From: Rhodoferax sp.
Lineage (GTDB): Bacteria; Pseudomonadota; Gammaproteobacteria; Burkholderiales; Burkholderiaceae_C
Direction of reading: 5' to 3'
Length of the DNA stretch: 64,000 nt
Assembly: GCA_003133245.1 (NCBI GenBank)
Contig: PKWM01000029.1
Span: 1-64,000, forward strand
The translations under genes and the position numbers were made by a program. The stretch's first letter is position 1. Every line of letters starts with the position of its first letter. The notes under the pieces are model-generated. The model ran no database searches, had not been told where the DNA came from, and was given only the letters and a program-made list of their open reading frames with translations. Shown piece after piece: positions 24,344 to 34,461 of the stretch.

Positions 24344-26707
24344 TTATAAATTGTCAGTAAAGCTGCGTAGCTTGTCCGAGCGCGACGGGTGTTTGAGCTT
24401 GCGCAACGCTTTGGCTTCGATCTGGCGGATGCGCTCGCGCGTCACGTCGAACTGCTTGCCGACTTCTTCCAGGGTGTGGTCGCTGGTCATCTCGATGCCA
24501 AAGCGCATGCGCAGCACCTTGGCTTCGCGCGGCGTCAGGCTGTCCAGAATATCTTTGACCACATCGCGCAGGCCGGCCTGCATCGCTGCTTCCATCGGTG
24601 CCGTGTTGGCGCTGTCTTCGATGAAGTCGCCCAGGTGCGAGTCGTCATCGTCGCCGATGGGCGTCTCCATCGAGATCGGCTCTTTGGCGATCTTCATGAT
24701 CTTGCGGATTTTGTCTTCGGGGATTTCCATGCGCTCAGCCAACACGCTGGCGTCTGGTTCGTAGCCAAACTCCTGCAGATGCTGGCGGCTGATGCGATTC
24801 ATCTTGTTGATGGTCTCGATCATGTGCACTGGAATGCGGATGGTGCGGGCCTGGTCGGCAATTGAGCGCGTGATGGCCTGGCGAATCCACCAGGTAGCGT
24901 AAGTCGAGAATTTGTAACCGCGACGGTATTCAAATTTGTCCACCGCCTTCATCAGGCCGATATTGCCTTCCTGGATCAGGTCGAGAAATTGCAGCCCCCG
25001 GTTGGTGTATTTTTTGGCGATTGAGATCACCAACCGCAAGTTGGCTTCGATCATTTCTTTTTTGGCCGAGCGCGAGGAAGATTCACCCTCATTCATGCGT
25101 TTGTTGATGCCTTTGAGCTGATCCAGTGGCACTACCACGCGGGCTTGCAAGTTGGTCAATTTTTGTTGCAGATCCTGCACTGGCGGAATGTTGCGCGCCA
25201 TGATGGCGCTCCAGGGTTTGCCGGCGCTGGCTTGTTTTTCGATCCATTTCATGTTCAACAACTGGCTGGCAACCCGGTTGCCGTGTTTGTCGCGACCACT
25301 GAAGTCGGCAATGAAATATTCTTGCGGGTAGCCACATTTGTCGACAAGGATGCGGCGTAGTTCGCGTTCTTTTTTGCGGATATCGTCCACTTGGGCGCGC
25401 ACCAGATCGCACAGTTTTTCAATCGTTTTGGCGGTGAATCGAATTGACATGAGCTCTTCGCTCAAGTATTTTTGGGTCTTGACGTAGTTCGGCGTGCCGT
25501 AACCTTCCTTGTCGTAGATTTTGTGAATTTTTTCAAACAGTTCACGCAGTTTGTCAAAGCGCACCATTGCATCACGCTTGAGTTCTTCCAGCTTTTTTGT
25601 CAGTGCCTTGGAGCCGCCGTTGCCGTCGTCATCATCGGCTGCATCGAATTCGTCGAAATCTTCTTCGGCAACGTAGTCGTCGGCTTCATTAGGGTCAGAA
25701 AAACCATCCACAATGGTGGTGATGACGACCTTGTTTTCGCGGATTTCTTCTCCCAAGCGCAGGATTTCTGAAATCGTGGCGGGTGAGGCTGAAATGGCTT
25801 CCATCATGGCCATCAAGCCACCTTCAATGCGCTTGGCAATTTCAATTTCACCTTCGCGCGTGAGCAACTCCACGGTACCCATTTCGCGCATGTACATCCG
25901 CACCGGGTCGGTGGTGCGGCCAAACTCGCTGTCAACGGTGGAGAGTGCTGCTTCGGCTTCTTCTTCGGCTTCTTCTTCGGTGGCGGCGGAGGGGCCGTGG
26001 TTGTTGAGTAGCAGCGTTTCGGCGTCAGGTGTTTGCTCATAGACCGCCACTCCCATGTCGTTGAGCATCGAGATCACGACTTCAAGCGTTTCGGCATCGA
26101 TCAGTTTGTCGGGCAGGTGGTCGGAGATTTCTCCGTGCGTCAGATAGCCACGGGTTTTGCCGAGCTTGATCAGAGCCTTCAGGCGCAGCCGTCGTTTGAC
26201 CAGATCTTCTTCGGAAAGCACCGTCTCGTCCAGACCAAACTCTTTCATCAGCGCCCGCTCTTTGGCCTTGCTGATCTTCATGCGCAGGGGCTTGACCTTT
26301 TCAGTGACCACGACCGGCTCACCAACCAGGCTGGCTTCGATTTCAGTCAGGTCCAGGTCGGCCGCGTTGGCAGCCCCGGTTGCCGCCTTGGGCTTGCGAC
26401 CACGTTTGACTTTGGTATTTTGGCTCGCTTGGATTTCGATCACTGCTGCTTTGGGCGGTCGGCCCGGTTTTTTCTTGGGAACAAGGTTGGTCGCTACGAA
26501 AATAGGCGCAATTTTTTTCGATTCACTGACAGGTGTTTTGGCGGCATATTTTGGTGCTGGCATTGTTTTTACCTTCAACTCGGGCTTCTTGGCAGGAGGC
26601 TTGACCACCACTTTGGCGGTAGTTTTTGGATGTGTCAGTTTGGACGCTGGTTTGACAGCAATCCGGGAAACTGACTTGGCAGGCATTTTGGACTTTTGAG
26701 CGGGCAT
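24344..26707 (-). CDS. rpoD: RNA polymerase primary sigma factor (sigma-70)
   Basis: Housekeeping sigma factor. The ATG at 26707 follows GAGGTG and gives 787 residues, longer than E. coli RpoD because of a Lys/Pro/Ala-rich N-terminal extension of about 110 residues, a feature of this order. Region 1.1 follows ([25 protein letters not shown]), then 1.2 ([33 protein letters not shown]), an acidic non-conserved region, 2 ([61 protein letters not shown]), 3 and 4.2 with its helix-turn-helix ([27 protein letters not shown]). dnaG lies upstream on the same strand, as in the macromolecular-synthesis operon, but a separate promoter is present. Confidence 0.96.
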   Translation of the reverse strand: MPAQKSKMPAKSVSRIAVKPASKLTHPKTTAKVVVKPPAKKPELKVKTMPAPKYAAKTPVSESKKIAPIFVATNLVPKKKPGRPPKAAVIEIQASQNTKVKRGRKPKAATGAANAADLDLTEIEASLVGEPVVVTEKVKPLRMKISKAKERALMKEFGLDETVLSEEDLVKRRLRLKALIKLGKTRGYLTHGEISDHLPDKLIDAETLEVVISMLNDMGVAVYEQTPDAETLLLNNHGPSAATEEEAEEEAEAALSTVDSEFGRTTDPVRMYMREMGTVELLTREGEIEIAKRIEGGLMAMMEAISASPATISEILRLGEEIRENKVVITTIVDGFSDPNEADDYVAEEDFDEFDAADDDDGNGGSKALTKKLEELKRDAMVRFDKLRELFEKIHKIYDKEGYGTPNYVKTQKYLSEELMSIRFTAKTIEKLCDLVRAQVDDIRKKERELRRILVDKCGYPQEYFIADFSGRDKHGNRVASQLLNMKWIEKQASAGKPWSAIMARNIPPVQDLQQKLTNLQARVVVPLDQLKGINKRMNEGESSSRSAKKEMIEANLRLVISIAKKYTNRGLQFLDLIQEGNIGLMKAVDKFEYRRGYKFSTYATWWIRQAITRSIADQARTIRIPVHMIETINKMNRISRQHLQEFGYEPDASVLAERMEIPEDKIRKIMKIAKEPISMETPIGDDDDSHLGDFIEDSANTAPMEAAMQAGLRDVVKDILDSLTPREAKVLRMRFGIEMTSDHTLEEVGKQFDVTRERIRQIEAKALRKLKHPSRSDKLRSFTDNL

Positions 26708-26919
26708 ATACACCTCAGAATTTCAAAAAACAAAGAGAATGAACAGGCACCGCAAATAACCGGTGCAGCCTGAGTGACAGGAGAAAAACTCCGGTGGCAA
26801 GATGTGTGGGCGAACATTTGGTGTGCAGTCCTTGCGGTAAGGTGGTCGGTCGTGAATTTTTTCAACGGTTGGCCGGGCCCGGAGGTGCTACTGTCGCTCT
26901 TGCCGAAAATCAGCGATGG

Positions 26920-26947
26920 ATTGTACCGTGGATTTGCCGAAATGCAA
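26920..26947 (-). promoter_or_regulatory. Sigma-70 promoter of rpoD
   Basis: On the minus strand TTGCAT (26947-26942) and TACAAT (26925-26920) are separated by 16 bases, close to consensus. They sit just after the dnaG stop and about 215 bases upstream of the rpoD start, giving a long leader. This lets rpoD be transcribed apart from dnaG. Confidence 0.55.
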
Positions 26948-26957
26948 TCCAGTCAAG

Positions 26958-28835
26958 TCACGCGCTGGCGGTTTCAAGCTTCTTCAAGTTCTCGCGTTGT
27001 TTGCGCAGGGCATTTAGCTCGCGGATGAGTTCCTCTTCCCGAACTGATTTGTCAGGATCGGTGGATGGCAAAGCCTGCACCTGCTTGAGTTCCTGATCAA
27101 GCACGTCCAGACTGAGCTGCAAGACCGCTGATCGCAAGTCGGACAAAGGCGTTTGCGGGTCTTCGACCAACCGGCCCAAGGGTTGAAGATTGTCAATTTT
27201 GATGATCTCGCGAACCATTTTTTCGAAGGTCTGCGCCTGCATTCCAACTTCCAGTGCAGCCAGTGGTTGGGGCCCGTGCTCATGAGATTGGCCGTCAAAC
27301 CAACGAAAGAAGTCGCCGAATTGACCCTCAAGTTCACAAAGTGCTTCATGGTCCAGCGCCGTCAACTCTTCCCAAAACCAGGAGTTTCTAAACAACAGTT
27401 GGACAATATTCCTCGCTCTGGCTTCTACGGAAGGTCTGACCGGAACACGATGACCACCCCAAGTGTGGGATTCCTGAGGCGGCCCGCGGCGTGCGCGCCA
27501 GCGTGAATCTGAATTTTGCCCACTGTCGGTGGGGGGGCGCCATAAGGCGAGCAGTTCACCTGGATCGACTTGAACATGTTTGGCCAGCTCATTGAGCAAT
27601 TGACGCTTGAGCGCGCCTTCGGGCAGTGCCAGCCACAGAGGCCGGGCATTGCTGGCCAAATGAGCGCGACCTTCTGCGCTGCCCAGGTCGCAGCCCTCAC
27701 GCACCGCGTCGATCAAGAAACGGCTCAGGGGTACGGCCGCGCTGACGTAACGGGCAAACGCCTCTTTGCCGAATTCGCGAATGAAACTGTCGGGGTCATG
27801 CTCGGCCGGCAAAAACAAGAATTTGACGCTGCGCACATCGGTGGCGAAGGGCAGGGCGCAGTCAAGCGCCTTGCGCGCCGCGTGGCGGCCAGCGCTGTCG
27901 CCGTCGAAACTGAAAACCACCGAGTCGGTGAAGCGGAATAATTTTTGAATATGCTCGGCGGTGCAGGCGGTGCCCAAGGTGGCCACCGCGTTGGCAAAGC
28001 CGAGCTGGGCCAGTGCCACCACGTCCATATAACCTTCGGTGACCAGCGCATAACCGTGCTCGCGCAACGCATTGCGGGCCTCGAACAGGCCATACAGTTC
28101 GCGTCCCTTGCTGAAAACCGGGGTCTCGGGGGAATTGAGGTACTTGGGCTTGTCGTCACCGAGCACGCGGCCACCAAAACCAATGCATTCCCCTTTGACG
28201 TTGCGGATCGGAAACATCACACGGTCGCGAAAACGGTCATAACGTTTTTCTTCCGCAGCGTCTTCGTTGTTCAGGACGACCAAGCCGCTTTCCACCAGCA
28301 GTGGATCGTCATAGTGCGGGAAAGTGCTGGCCAGGCTGCGCCAACCTGCGGGTGCATAGCCCAAACCGAACTGTCTGGCAATCTCGCCAGAGAGGCCACG
28401 GGCCTTCAGGTAATCTACCGCCCGGGGCGACTCCTTTAAATGTTTTTTGTAGGCATCCGATGCCCTTTCGAGCACGCCGTTCAAGGTGTTTTGTTTTTCA
28501 CGCTGTTCGGCGGCCCGGACCCGGTCTTGTGGGCTGGCGTTGTCTTCGGGCACTTGCAACCCATACTGCTGGGCCAGGTCTTTGACGGCTTCGACAAAGG
28601 TCATGCCCGCGTGCTCCATCAGGAAACCGATGGCATTGCCGTTCTTGCCGCAGCCAAAACAATGGTAGAACTGTTTGCTCGGGCTGACCGAGAAAGATGG
28701 TGACTTTTCTGCGTGGAACGGGCACAGGCCGGTGAAATTGGCACCCCCCTTTTTGAGTTGCACATAGCGACCCACGATCTCCACCACGTCAGCGCGTGCT
28801 ATGAGTTCTTGAATGAAGGTTTGGGGAATGCTCAC
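26958..28835 (-). CDS. dnaG: DNA primase
   Basis: Synthesises RNA primers at the replication fork with the DnaB helicase. The 625-residue protein has an N-terminal CHC2 zinc-binding domain: C38, H41, C59 and C62 in CPFH…HCFGCG. The TOPRIM core follows, with KGRELYGLFEARNALREHGYALVTEGYMDVVAL and the metal acidic cluster in VVFSFDGDSAGRHAA. A C-terminal helicase-binding domain spans about 460-600. It precedes rpoD on the same strand; rpsU, the usual third member of this operon, is not seen upstream within the window (an SDR gene is there instead). Confidence 0.95.
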   Translation of the reverse strand: MSIPQTFIQELIARADVVEIVGRYVQLKKGGANFTGLCPFHAEKSPSFSVSPSKQFYHCFGCGKNGNAIGFLMEHAGMTFVEAVKDLAQQYGLQVPEDNASPQDRVRAAEQREKQNTLNGVLERASDAYKKHLKESPRAVDYLKARGLSGEIARQFGLGYAPAGWRSLASTFPHYDDPLLVESGLVVLNNEDAAEEKRYDRFRDRVMFPIRNVKGECIGFGGRVLGDDKPKYLNSPETPVFSKGRELYGLFEARNALREHGYALVTEGYMDVVALAQLGFANAVATLGTACTAEHIQKLFRFTDSVVFSFDGDSAGRHAARKALDCALPFATDVRSVKFLFLPAEHDPDSFIREFGKEAFARYVSAAVPLSRFLIDAVREGCDLGSAEGRAHLASNARPLWLALPEGALKRQLLNELAKHVQVDPGELLALWRPPTDSGQNSDSRWRARRGPPQESHTWGGHRVPVRPSVEARARNIVQLLFRNSWFWEELTALDHEALCELEGQFGDFFRWFDGQSHEHGPQPLAALEVGMQAQTFEKMVREIIKIDNLQPLGRLVEDPQTPLSDLRSAVLQLSLDVLDQELKQVQALPSTDPDKSVREEELIRELNALRKQRENLKKLETASA

Positions 28836-28919
28836 AGACGCAATTGTGGCGAGTTTCGGGGTCCGGTTGCAATTTCGCTGAGGCGCACCACTTCGCCTGC
28901 CGGGGCGAAATCCTGCTTG

Positions 28920-29678
28920 TCAGCGCGGTGCCAGGCGAATGGCGCCGTCGAGCCGGATCACTTCGCCATTGAGCATGTCGTTCTCAAAAATGTGCAGGGC
29001 CAGTTTGGCGTAATCAAGCGGTGTGCCCAGGCGCGACGGGAACGGTACGGCTGCGGCCAGCGAGTCTTGCACTTCTTGGGAAAAAGCAAACATCATGGGC
29101 GTGCCAAAAATGCCCGGGGCAATGGTCATGTTGCGAATGCCGTTGCGCGCCAGATCACGGGCGATCGGCAACGTCATGCCGACAATGCCACCCTTGGAAG
29201 CGCTGTAGGCAGCCTGGCCGATCTGGCCGTCATAGGCCGCCACTGAGGCGGTCGAGATCATGACACCGCGCTCACCGGTGACCTCCGGCTCGTTTTTGCA
29301 CATGGCATCAGAGGCCAGCCGGATCATGTTGAAGCTGCCGATCAGGTTGACGGTAATGCATTTGGTGAACACTGCCAAACTGTGAGGGCCGTTTTTACCA
29401 ACGGTTTTCTCACCCGGTGCAACACCGGCGCAATTGACCAAGCCCATCAGTTTGCCCAGCGACACTGCCTTGGCTACCACCGCCTGCGCGTCAGTCTCCT
29501 GGCTGACGTCGCATTTGACAAAAGCCCCGCCAATGTCTTTGGCAATGGCTTCGCCTTTTTCAACCTGCATGTCGGCGATGACGACTTTGCCGCCCTTGGC
29601 GGCCAGCATGCGGGCCGTGCCCTCGCCCAAACCCGATGCGCCACCGGTCACGATGAATACTTTACCTGCAATGTCCAT
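28920..29678 (-). CDS. SDR-family 3-hydroxyacyl-CoA dehydrogenase-like enzyme
   Basis: A 252-residue short-chain dehydrogenase. The NAD-binding motif TGGASGLGEGTA (about 11-22) and the NCAGVAP motif are present, and the catalytic Ser-Tyr-Lys triad appears in ISTASVAAYDGQIGQAAYSASKGG. The C-terminal RLGTPLDYAKLALHIFEN and the overall sequence look like type-2 3-hydroxyacyl-CoA dehydrogenase (HSD17B10-like), which points to beta-oxidation of fatty or branched acyl-CoA. The ATG at 29678 has GGAG upstream. Substrate range is inference. Confidence 0.85.
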   Translation of the reverse strand: MDIAGKVFIVTGGASGLGEGTARMLAAKGGKVVIADMQVEKGEAIAKDIGGAFVKCDVSQETDAQAVVAKAVSLGKLMGLVNCAGVAPGEKTVGKNGPHSLAVFTKCITVNLIGSFNMIRLASDAMCKNEPEVTGERGVMISTASVAAYDGQIGQAAYSASKGGIVGMTLPIARDLARNGIRNMTIAPGIFGTPMMFAFSQEVQDSLAAAVPFPSRLGTPLDYAKLALHIFENDMLNGEVIRLDGAIRLAPR

Positions 29679-29811
29679 ATCGATCTCCAATAAACAATTG
29701 ACGTTAACGTAATCGCCAATTATGGCGCATTCACCTCTACTTCAAATTTTTTTGGCGCTGAAACGAGTGAGGATGGATAGCTGTTACACTTCGCGCTCTT
29801 GAACAATCCTT

Positions 29812-29888
29812 AGGCGCGTAGCTCAGCTGGTTAGAGCACCACCTTGACATGGTGGGGGTCGTTGGTTCGAGTCCAATCGCGCCTACCA
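29812..29888 (+). tRNA. tRNA-Val (anticodon GAC)
   Basis: A 77-base tRNA. AGGCGCG pairs with CGCGCCT, discriminator A and an encoded CCA follow. The anticodon loop TTGACAT gives anticodon GAC (29846-29848), reading GUC/GUU. GGTTCGAGTCC forms the T-arm. Confidence 0.96.
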
Positions 29889-29890
29889 AG

Positions 29891-29932
29891 GTTTCCTTCT
29901 GAAAACAACCAGCTTCAGAATCTCCGGGAAAC
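29891..29932 (+). other. Structured hairpin after tRNA-Val
   Basis: GTTTCCTTCTGAA pairs with TTCAGAA and, after a 6-base bulge, GGAAAC. The stem is strong but has no T-run, so it may aid 3' processing or partial termination. The remaining bases to phaR at 30029 show no other clear structure. Confidence 0.35.
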
Positions 29933-30028
29933 TCCTTGCAAACAATAGCCAGTCATGACGGGCAAATCTGCATTACAGTTAAGGCCTTACAGTTAAGCTC
30001 TGCTTTGCTTTGAGTCAGTGAGACCTTC

Positions 30029-30562
30029 ATGCACAAAAATAAATCCTCCGAGACAAAAATCCACCAAAGGATTATTAAAAAATATCCCAATCGTAGGCTC
30101 TACGACACCGATATTTCAAACTACATCACATTGGCCGAAGTCAAACGGTTGGTGATGGCCAACGAACCCTTTGTGGTCAATGACGTTAAGACCGGCGTAG
30201 ACTTGACCCGTTCGGTCTTGCTGCAAATTATTCTTGAAGAAGAAGCCAATGGCTCGCCCATGTTTACGGCGCCGGTACTCTCCAGTTTGATTCGTTTTTA
30301 TGGTCAGGCGGTGCAGGGCTTTATGGGAGGTTATCTGGAGAAAAACATTCAATCGCTGATGGATGTACAGACCAAATTTAGTGAACAAAGCAAAGGCTTG
30401 ACGCCTGAAATGTGGGCACAGTTCATGACGTTGCAATCGCCCGTGCTACAGGGCATGATGGGTGGCAGTCTGGAACAGTCCAAAAATATATTGGTGCAAT
30501 TGCAAGAACAGATACAAAAGCAGACGGGTCAAATGCTCGGGGCGTTTGGCATCAAGCCCTGA
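30029..30562 (+). CDS. phaR: Polyhydroxyalkanoate synthesis repressor PhaR
   Basis: DNA-binding regulator that represses phasin and other PHB-granule genes and binds nascent granules. The 177-residue protein has the PHB/PHA accumulation regulator N-terminal domain, recognised by [28 protein letters not shown] (about 15-42), followed by the PHB_acc repeat [21 protein letters not shown] and a Gln/Met-rich C-terminus. Its presence implies the organism stores polyhydroxybutyrate, although no pha biosynthetic gene lies in the window. rimO begins 5 bases after the stop. Confidence 0.92.
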   Translation: MHKNKSSETKIHQRIIKKYPNRRLYDTDISNYITLAEVKRLVMANEPFVVNDVKTGVDLTRSVLLQIILEEEANGSPMFTAPVLSSLIRFYGQAVQGFMGGYLEKNIQSLMDVQTKFSEQSKGLTPEMWAQFMTLQSPVLQGMMGGSLEQSKNILVQLQEQIQKQTGQMLGAFGIKP

Positions 30563-30567
30563 GACAC

Positions 30568-31962
30568 ATGAGTGAAGTTATTACCCGCAGCAATGCGGCA
30601 CCCAAAATCGGTTTTGTCAGCCTGGGTTGTGCCAAGGCGCTGACCGATTCTGAACTGATCCTGACGCAACTTAGTGCCGAGGGCTATCAGACCGTCAAGA
30701 CATTGGAGGGTGCCGATCTGGTGATCGTCAACACTTGTGGTTTCATTGACGACGCGGTCAAGGAGAGCCTCAATGCCATTGGCGAGGCATTGGCTGAAAA
30801 CGGCAAGGTGATCGTCACCGGTTGCCTGGGTGCTCAATCCGCCGCGTCGGGCGGTCTGCTGGTGCGGCAAATGCATCCCAGCGTGTTGGCCGTCACCGGT
30901 CCGCACGCAACGCAGGAAGTGATGGACGCGGTGCATGCCCATTTGCCCAAGCCGCACGATCCATTGATTGATCTGGTGCCCAATGCCTTCGGTGTGGCGG
31001 GCATCAAGCTCACGCCGCGTCATTACGCCTATATCAAGATCAGCGAAGGTTGCAATCACCGTTGCACCTTTTGCATCATCCCGTCGCTGCGCGGCGATCT
31101 GCTTTCGCGTCCGATTGGCGCGGTGCTCACCGAAGCACGTGCCCTGTTTGAAGGTGGTGTTAAGGAATTGCTGGTGATCAGTCAGGACACTTCAGCCTAT
31201 GGGGTCGATGTCAAATACTGCACCGGTTTTTGGGACGGCAAGCCGATCAAGACGCGCTTGTTCGAGCTCGTCAGCGCATTGGGTGATCTGGCTGGACCCT
31301 ATGGTGCCTGGGTGCGCCTGCACTACGTCTATCCGTACCCGAGTGTCGATGAGATTCTTCCTTTAATGGCCAGCGGTAAAGTGTTGCCGTATCTGGATGT
31401 GCCGTTTCAGCACAGCCACCCGGATGTGCTCAGGCGCATGAAGCGCCCGGCCAATGGCGAGAAAAATCTGGAACGCATCGAGCGCTGGCGTGCCGCTTGC
31501 CCGGATCTGGCGCTGCGCAGTACCTTCATCGCCGGTTTTCCGGGTGAAACCGAGGCCGAGTTCTCGCATTTGCTTGACTTTATGCGGGAGGCACAGATTG
31601 ACCATGCGGGCTGTTTTGCCTACAGTGCGGTCGCGGGTGCTGCCGCCAACGAGCAGCCGGGCATGTTGCCGATTGAACTGCGCGAAGAGCGGCGCTCACG
31701 CTTTATGGCCGTGGCTGAAGCGCTGTCGGTGGCAAAATTACAGCAGCGAGTCGGTACCACCTTGCAAGTGCTGGTTGATGCGGCACCGGGTCTGGGAAAA
31801 AAAGGTGGCGTGGGTCGCTGTTATGCCGATGCGCCCGAGATTGACGGGGCCGTCAAGCTGCTGGCACCCGAGAAAATCAGCAAGACTTTGCGGGTGGGTG
31901 AATTCACCAAGGCACGCATTGTGGGCACGCAGGGTCACGATCTGCTGGCACAGCCGTTTTAG
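30568..31962 (+). CDS. rimO: Ribosomal protein S12 methylthiotransferase
   Basis: Radical-SAM enzyme that adds a methylthio group to the beta-carbon of an aspartate in ribosomal protein S12. ATG at 30568 (MSEVITRSN) is chosen over a longer upstream frame that overlaps phaR. The UPF0004 domain carries its cluster cysteines in [12 protein letters not shown] (C21), VNTCGFID and VTGCLG. The radical-SAM cluster is C162, C166 and C169 in [14 protein letters not shown] domain ends the 464-residue protein. It follows phaR closely, but the two have no obvious joint function. Confidence 0.94.
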   Translation: MSEVITRSNAAPKIGFVSLGCAKALTDSELILTQLSAEGYQTVKTLEGADLVIVNTCGFIDDAVKESLNAIGEALAENGKVIVTGCLGAQSAASGGLLVRQMHPSVLAVTGPHATQEVMDAVHAHLPKPHDPLIDLVPNAFGVAGIKLTPRHYAYIKISEGCNHRCTFCIIPSLRGDLLSRPIGAVLTEARALFEGGVKELLVISQDTSAYGVDVKYCTGFWDGKPIKTRLFELVSALGDLAGPYGAWVRLHYVYPYPSVDEILPLMASGKVLPYLDVPFQHSHPDVLRRMKRPANGEKNLERIERWRAACPDLALRSTFIAGFPGETEAEFSHLLDFMREAQIDHAGCFAYSAVAGAAANEQPGMLPIELREERRSRFMAVAEALSVAKLQQRVGTTLQVLVDAAPGLGKKGGVGRCYADAPEIDGAVKLLAPEKISKTLRVGEFTKARIVGTQGHDLLAQPF

Positions 31963-31989
31963 AACTAAACGTTTGAACTATTTCAGAAC

Positions 31990-32015
31990 AAAAAAAACCA
32001 CCGCAAGTGCAGTGG
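31990..32015 (-). terminator. Intrinsic terminator of tRNA-Leu
   Basis: On the minus strand CCACTGC-ACTT-GCGGTGG (one G-U wobble) is followed by eight T. It lies just downstream of the tRNA-Leu 3' end and could also insulate rimO, which converges from the other side. Confidence 0.75.
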
Positions 32016-32028
32016 ACTTTATTAATAT

Positions 32029-32113
32029 TGGTGCCCGGAAGAGGACTCGAACCTCCACACCTTTCGGCACACGGACCTGAACCGTGCGCGTCTACCAATT
32101 CCGCCATCCGGGC
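32029..32113 (-). tRNA. tRNA-Leu (anticodon CAG)
   Basis: An 85-base type II tRNA on the minus strand. GCCCGGA pairs with TCCGGGC, followed by discriminator A and encoded CCA. The anticodon stem CACGG/CCGTG holds the loop TTCAGGT, so the anticodon is CAG, reading CUG. A long variable arm and GGTTCGAGTCC are present. Its 5' end is only 11 bases from the divergent rnr start. Confidence 0.95.
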
Positions 32114-32124
32114 ATCTCAGGAAA

Positions 32125-34452
32125 GTGAGTTATTGTATCAAAAATAATAGCCAAACCAGCGGCTTGCTGGATGAAGTTGAAGGCACGGTTCAAGGTCACC
32201 GTGATGGGCACGGTTTTGTGTTGCGAGATGATGGCGAGCCTGATATATATTTGCCGCCCAATGAAATGCGCGCCGTGCTGCACAAGGACCGGGTCAAGGT
32301 GCGCATTGTCCGCAGTGACCGCAAGGGCCGCCCCGAGGGCCGCGTGCTGGAAATTATTGAACGCTCAGATCAGCCCATCATCGGTCGTTTGTTGCATGAA
32401 AGCGGTATCTGGATCGTGGCACCTGAGGACAAGCGTTATGGGCAAGACGTGATGATCCCCAAAACGGCGATCGGTCTGGCCCAGCCCGGCCAGGTGGTGG
32501 TGGTTGAGCTCACCGAGCCGCCTGCTCTGTACGGCCAGCCTGTCGGGCGCATCAAAGAGGTGCTGGGCGAAGTCAACGACCCCGGCATGGAGATCGAAAT
32601 TGCGGTGCGCAAATACAGCGTGCCGCATGTGTTTTCCGAGGCCTGTAATGCGCTGGCGCGCAACCTGCCTGACAGTGTGCGCGCACAAGACAAGAAGCAC
32701 CGCGTTGATTTGACCGATGTGGCGCTGGTGACGATTGACGGTGAAGACGCGCGTGATTTTGACGATGCGGTTTATTGCGAACCCGCAAAAATCGGCAAGG
32801 GCAAAGCGGCAGCTCCAGGCTGGCGCTTGTTGGTGGCCATTGCCGATGTCAGCCATTACGTCGAAAACGGCTCAGCCATTGACCTGGACGCTTATGAGCG
32901 CGCCACCAGCGTTTATTTTCCGCGCCGCGTCATTCCGATGCTGCCTGAGAAACTTTCCAATGGATTGTGTTCGCTTAACCCTGAAGTCGAGCGTTTGTGC
33001 ATGGTTTGCGATATGGTCGTGACACAAGATGGCGAGATCAATGCCTACCAGTTTTATCCGGCTGTGATGTGGAGCCACGCCCGTTTCACTTACACCGAGG
33101 TGGCGGCGATTCTGACCAATACCGCTGGAGCCGAAGCGCTCAAACGCAAAGGGCGGGTTGCCGATCTGTTGAATTTGCATGCTGTCTATCGGGCCTTGCT
33201 CAAGGCGCGCGAGCGCCGGGGTGCGGTTGATTTTGAAACCGTTGAAACGCAGATTGTTTGCGATGAAAATGGGCGCATCGAGAAAATCGTGCCGCGCAAG
33301 CGCAACGAGGCGCACAAACTGATTGAAGAAGCCATGCTGGCGGCCAACGTCTGTAGTGCAGACTTTATTTCGCATAGCAAGCACGCGGGATTGTTTCGGG
33401 TGCATGAAAGCCCAACGCCCGAGAAAATCGAGCTGCTGCGTAGCTACCTCAAAACCTGCGGCGTTGCGCTCACCCTCAGCGACGATCCCGCGCCGGGTGA
33501 GTTTCAGGCGATTGCCAGCGCCACTAAAGACCGGCTCGACGCAGCGCAGATTCATTCGATGCTGTTGCGTTCGATGCCGCAAGCGATTTACACTCCCATC
33601 AACGAAGGCCATTTTGGTTTGGCGTTTGAGGCTTACACCCACTTTACCAGCCCGATCCGGCGTTACCCCGATCTGCTGGTGCACCGTGTCATCAAGGCGA
33701 TTTTGGCCAAGACCAAGTACCAGTTGCCGGTGCTGCCGATACCAGGCGAGGCGCACGCCAAGCTCGCCAAGCGGCTGGAAAAAGGGCGCGTCGCGCGCCT
33801 CACCAAGTCGAACGAAAAACCCAGGAAGCAAAGCCTGGAGACCCAGGCCTGGCTCGCGGCGGGTTTGCATTGCAGTGCCAACGAGCGCCGTGCGGATGAA
33901 GCCAGCCGCGATGTCGAAGCCTGGCTCAAGTGCGAGTACATGCGGGGTCATCTGGGCGAGGAATATTCTGGTGTGGTCAGTGCCGTGACCAGTTTTGGCA
34001 TTTTCGTTACGCTCGACGCCATGTATGTCGAGGGCTTGGTGCACATCACCGAGCTCGGCGGTGAATACTTCCGCTTTGACGAGGCGCGCCAGGAGTTGCG
34101 TGGCGAGCGCAGTGGGTTGCGTTACGCCATCGGCACCCGGGTTCAGGTGCAGGTCAGCCGGGTTGACCTGGATGGTCGGCGCATCGATTTCCGACTGCTG
34201 CATCAAGCCGACACCGGGTCGGCTCACCACGGCAAAGAATCGGCCCGATTGTCTGACGAGGCGGCGGGCCTTGAGCTCGAAGCGATCAAGGGCACCCGCA
34301 GCGGCAAAAAAACTGGCAAAACGCAGTCACGAAAAATAACTGAGCCGCTGGCGGCGTTGCCAAAATCCGCAGTCAGGTCCTCGCGGACGTCGGCCAAGGC
34401 AACCTCCGTCAAGGGCGAGGCCAAAACGCGCAAACCCAGACGTCGCTCGTGA
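32125..34452 (+). CDS. rnr: Ribonuclease R
   Basis: 3'-5' exoribonuclease of the RNB family, which degrades structured RNA. The 775-residue protein has cold-shock domains (VEGTVQGHRDGHGFVLRDDGEPDIYLPP near residue 17), the RNB catalytic domain with VTIDGEDARDFDDAVY supplying the acidic metal ligands, HYVENGSAID and FTSPIRRYPDLLVHR, and a C-terminal S1 domain (EEYSGVVSAVTSFGIFVTLDAMYVEGLVHI). A basic tail ends RRRS. The N-terminal helix-turn-helix of E. coli RNase R is absent. GTG 32125 is the only plausible start, with AGGAA upstream; the region just before it encodes tRNA-Leu on the other strand. Confidence 0.93.
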   Translation: MSYCIKNNSQTSGLLDEVEGTVQGHRDGHGFVLRDDGEPDIYLPPNEMRAVLHKDRVKVRIVRSDRKGRPEGRVLEIIERSDQPIIGRLLHESGIWIVAPEDKRYGQDVMIPKTAIGLAQPGQVVVVELTEPPALYGQPVGRIKEVLGEVNDPGMEIEIAVRKYSVPHVFSEACNALARNLPDSVRAQDKKHRVDLTDVALVTIDGEDARDFDDAVYCEPAKIGKGKAAAPGWRLLVAIADVSHYVENGSAIDLDAYERATSVYFPRRVIPMLPEKLSNGLCSLNPEVERLCMVCDMVVTQDGEINAYQFYPAVMWSHARFTYTEVAAILTNTAGAEALKRKGRVADLLNLHAVYRALLKARERRGAVDFETVETQIVCDENGRIEKIVPRKRNEAHKLIEEAMLAANVCSADFISHSKHAGLFRVHESPTPEKIELLRSYLKTCGVALTLSDDPAPGEFQAIASATKDRLDAAQIHSMLLRSMPQAIYTPINEGHFGLAFEAYTHFTSPIRRYPDLLVHRVIKAILAKTKYQLPVLPIPGEAHAKLAKRLEKGRVARLTKSNEKPRKQSLETQAWLAAGLHCSANERRADEASRDVEAWLKCEYMRGHLGEEYSGVVSAVTSFGIFVTLDAMYVEGLVHITELGGEYFRFDEARQELRGERSGLRYAIGTRVQVQVSRVDLDGRRIDFRLLHQADTGSAHHGKESARLSDEAAGLELEAIKGTRSGKKTGKTQSRKITEPLAALPKSAVRSSRTSAKATSVKGEAKTRKPRRRS

Positions 34453-34461
34453 ATTTGTTGG

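Noticed and set aside
32872-34230. 452-codon open frame antisense to rnr
   Set aside because: Mirror image of the RNase R reading frame; no recognisable domain.
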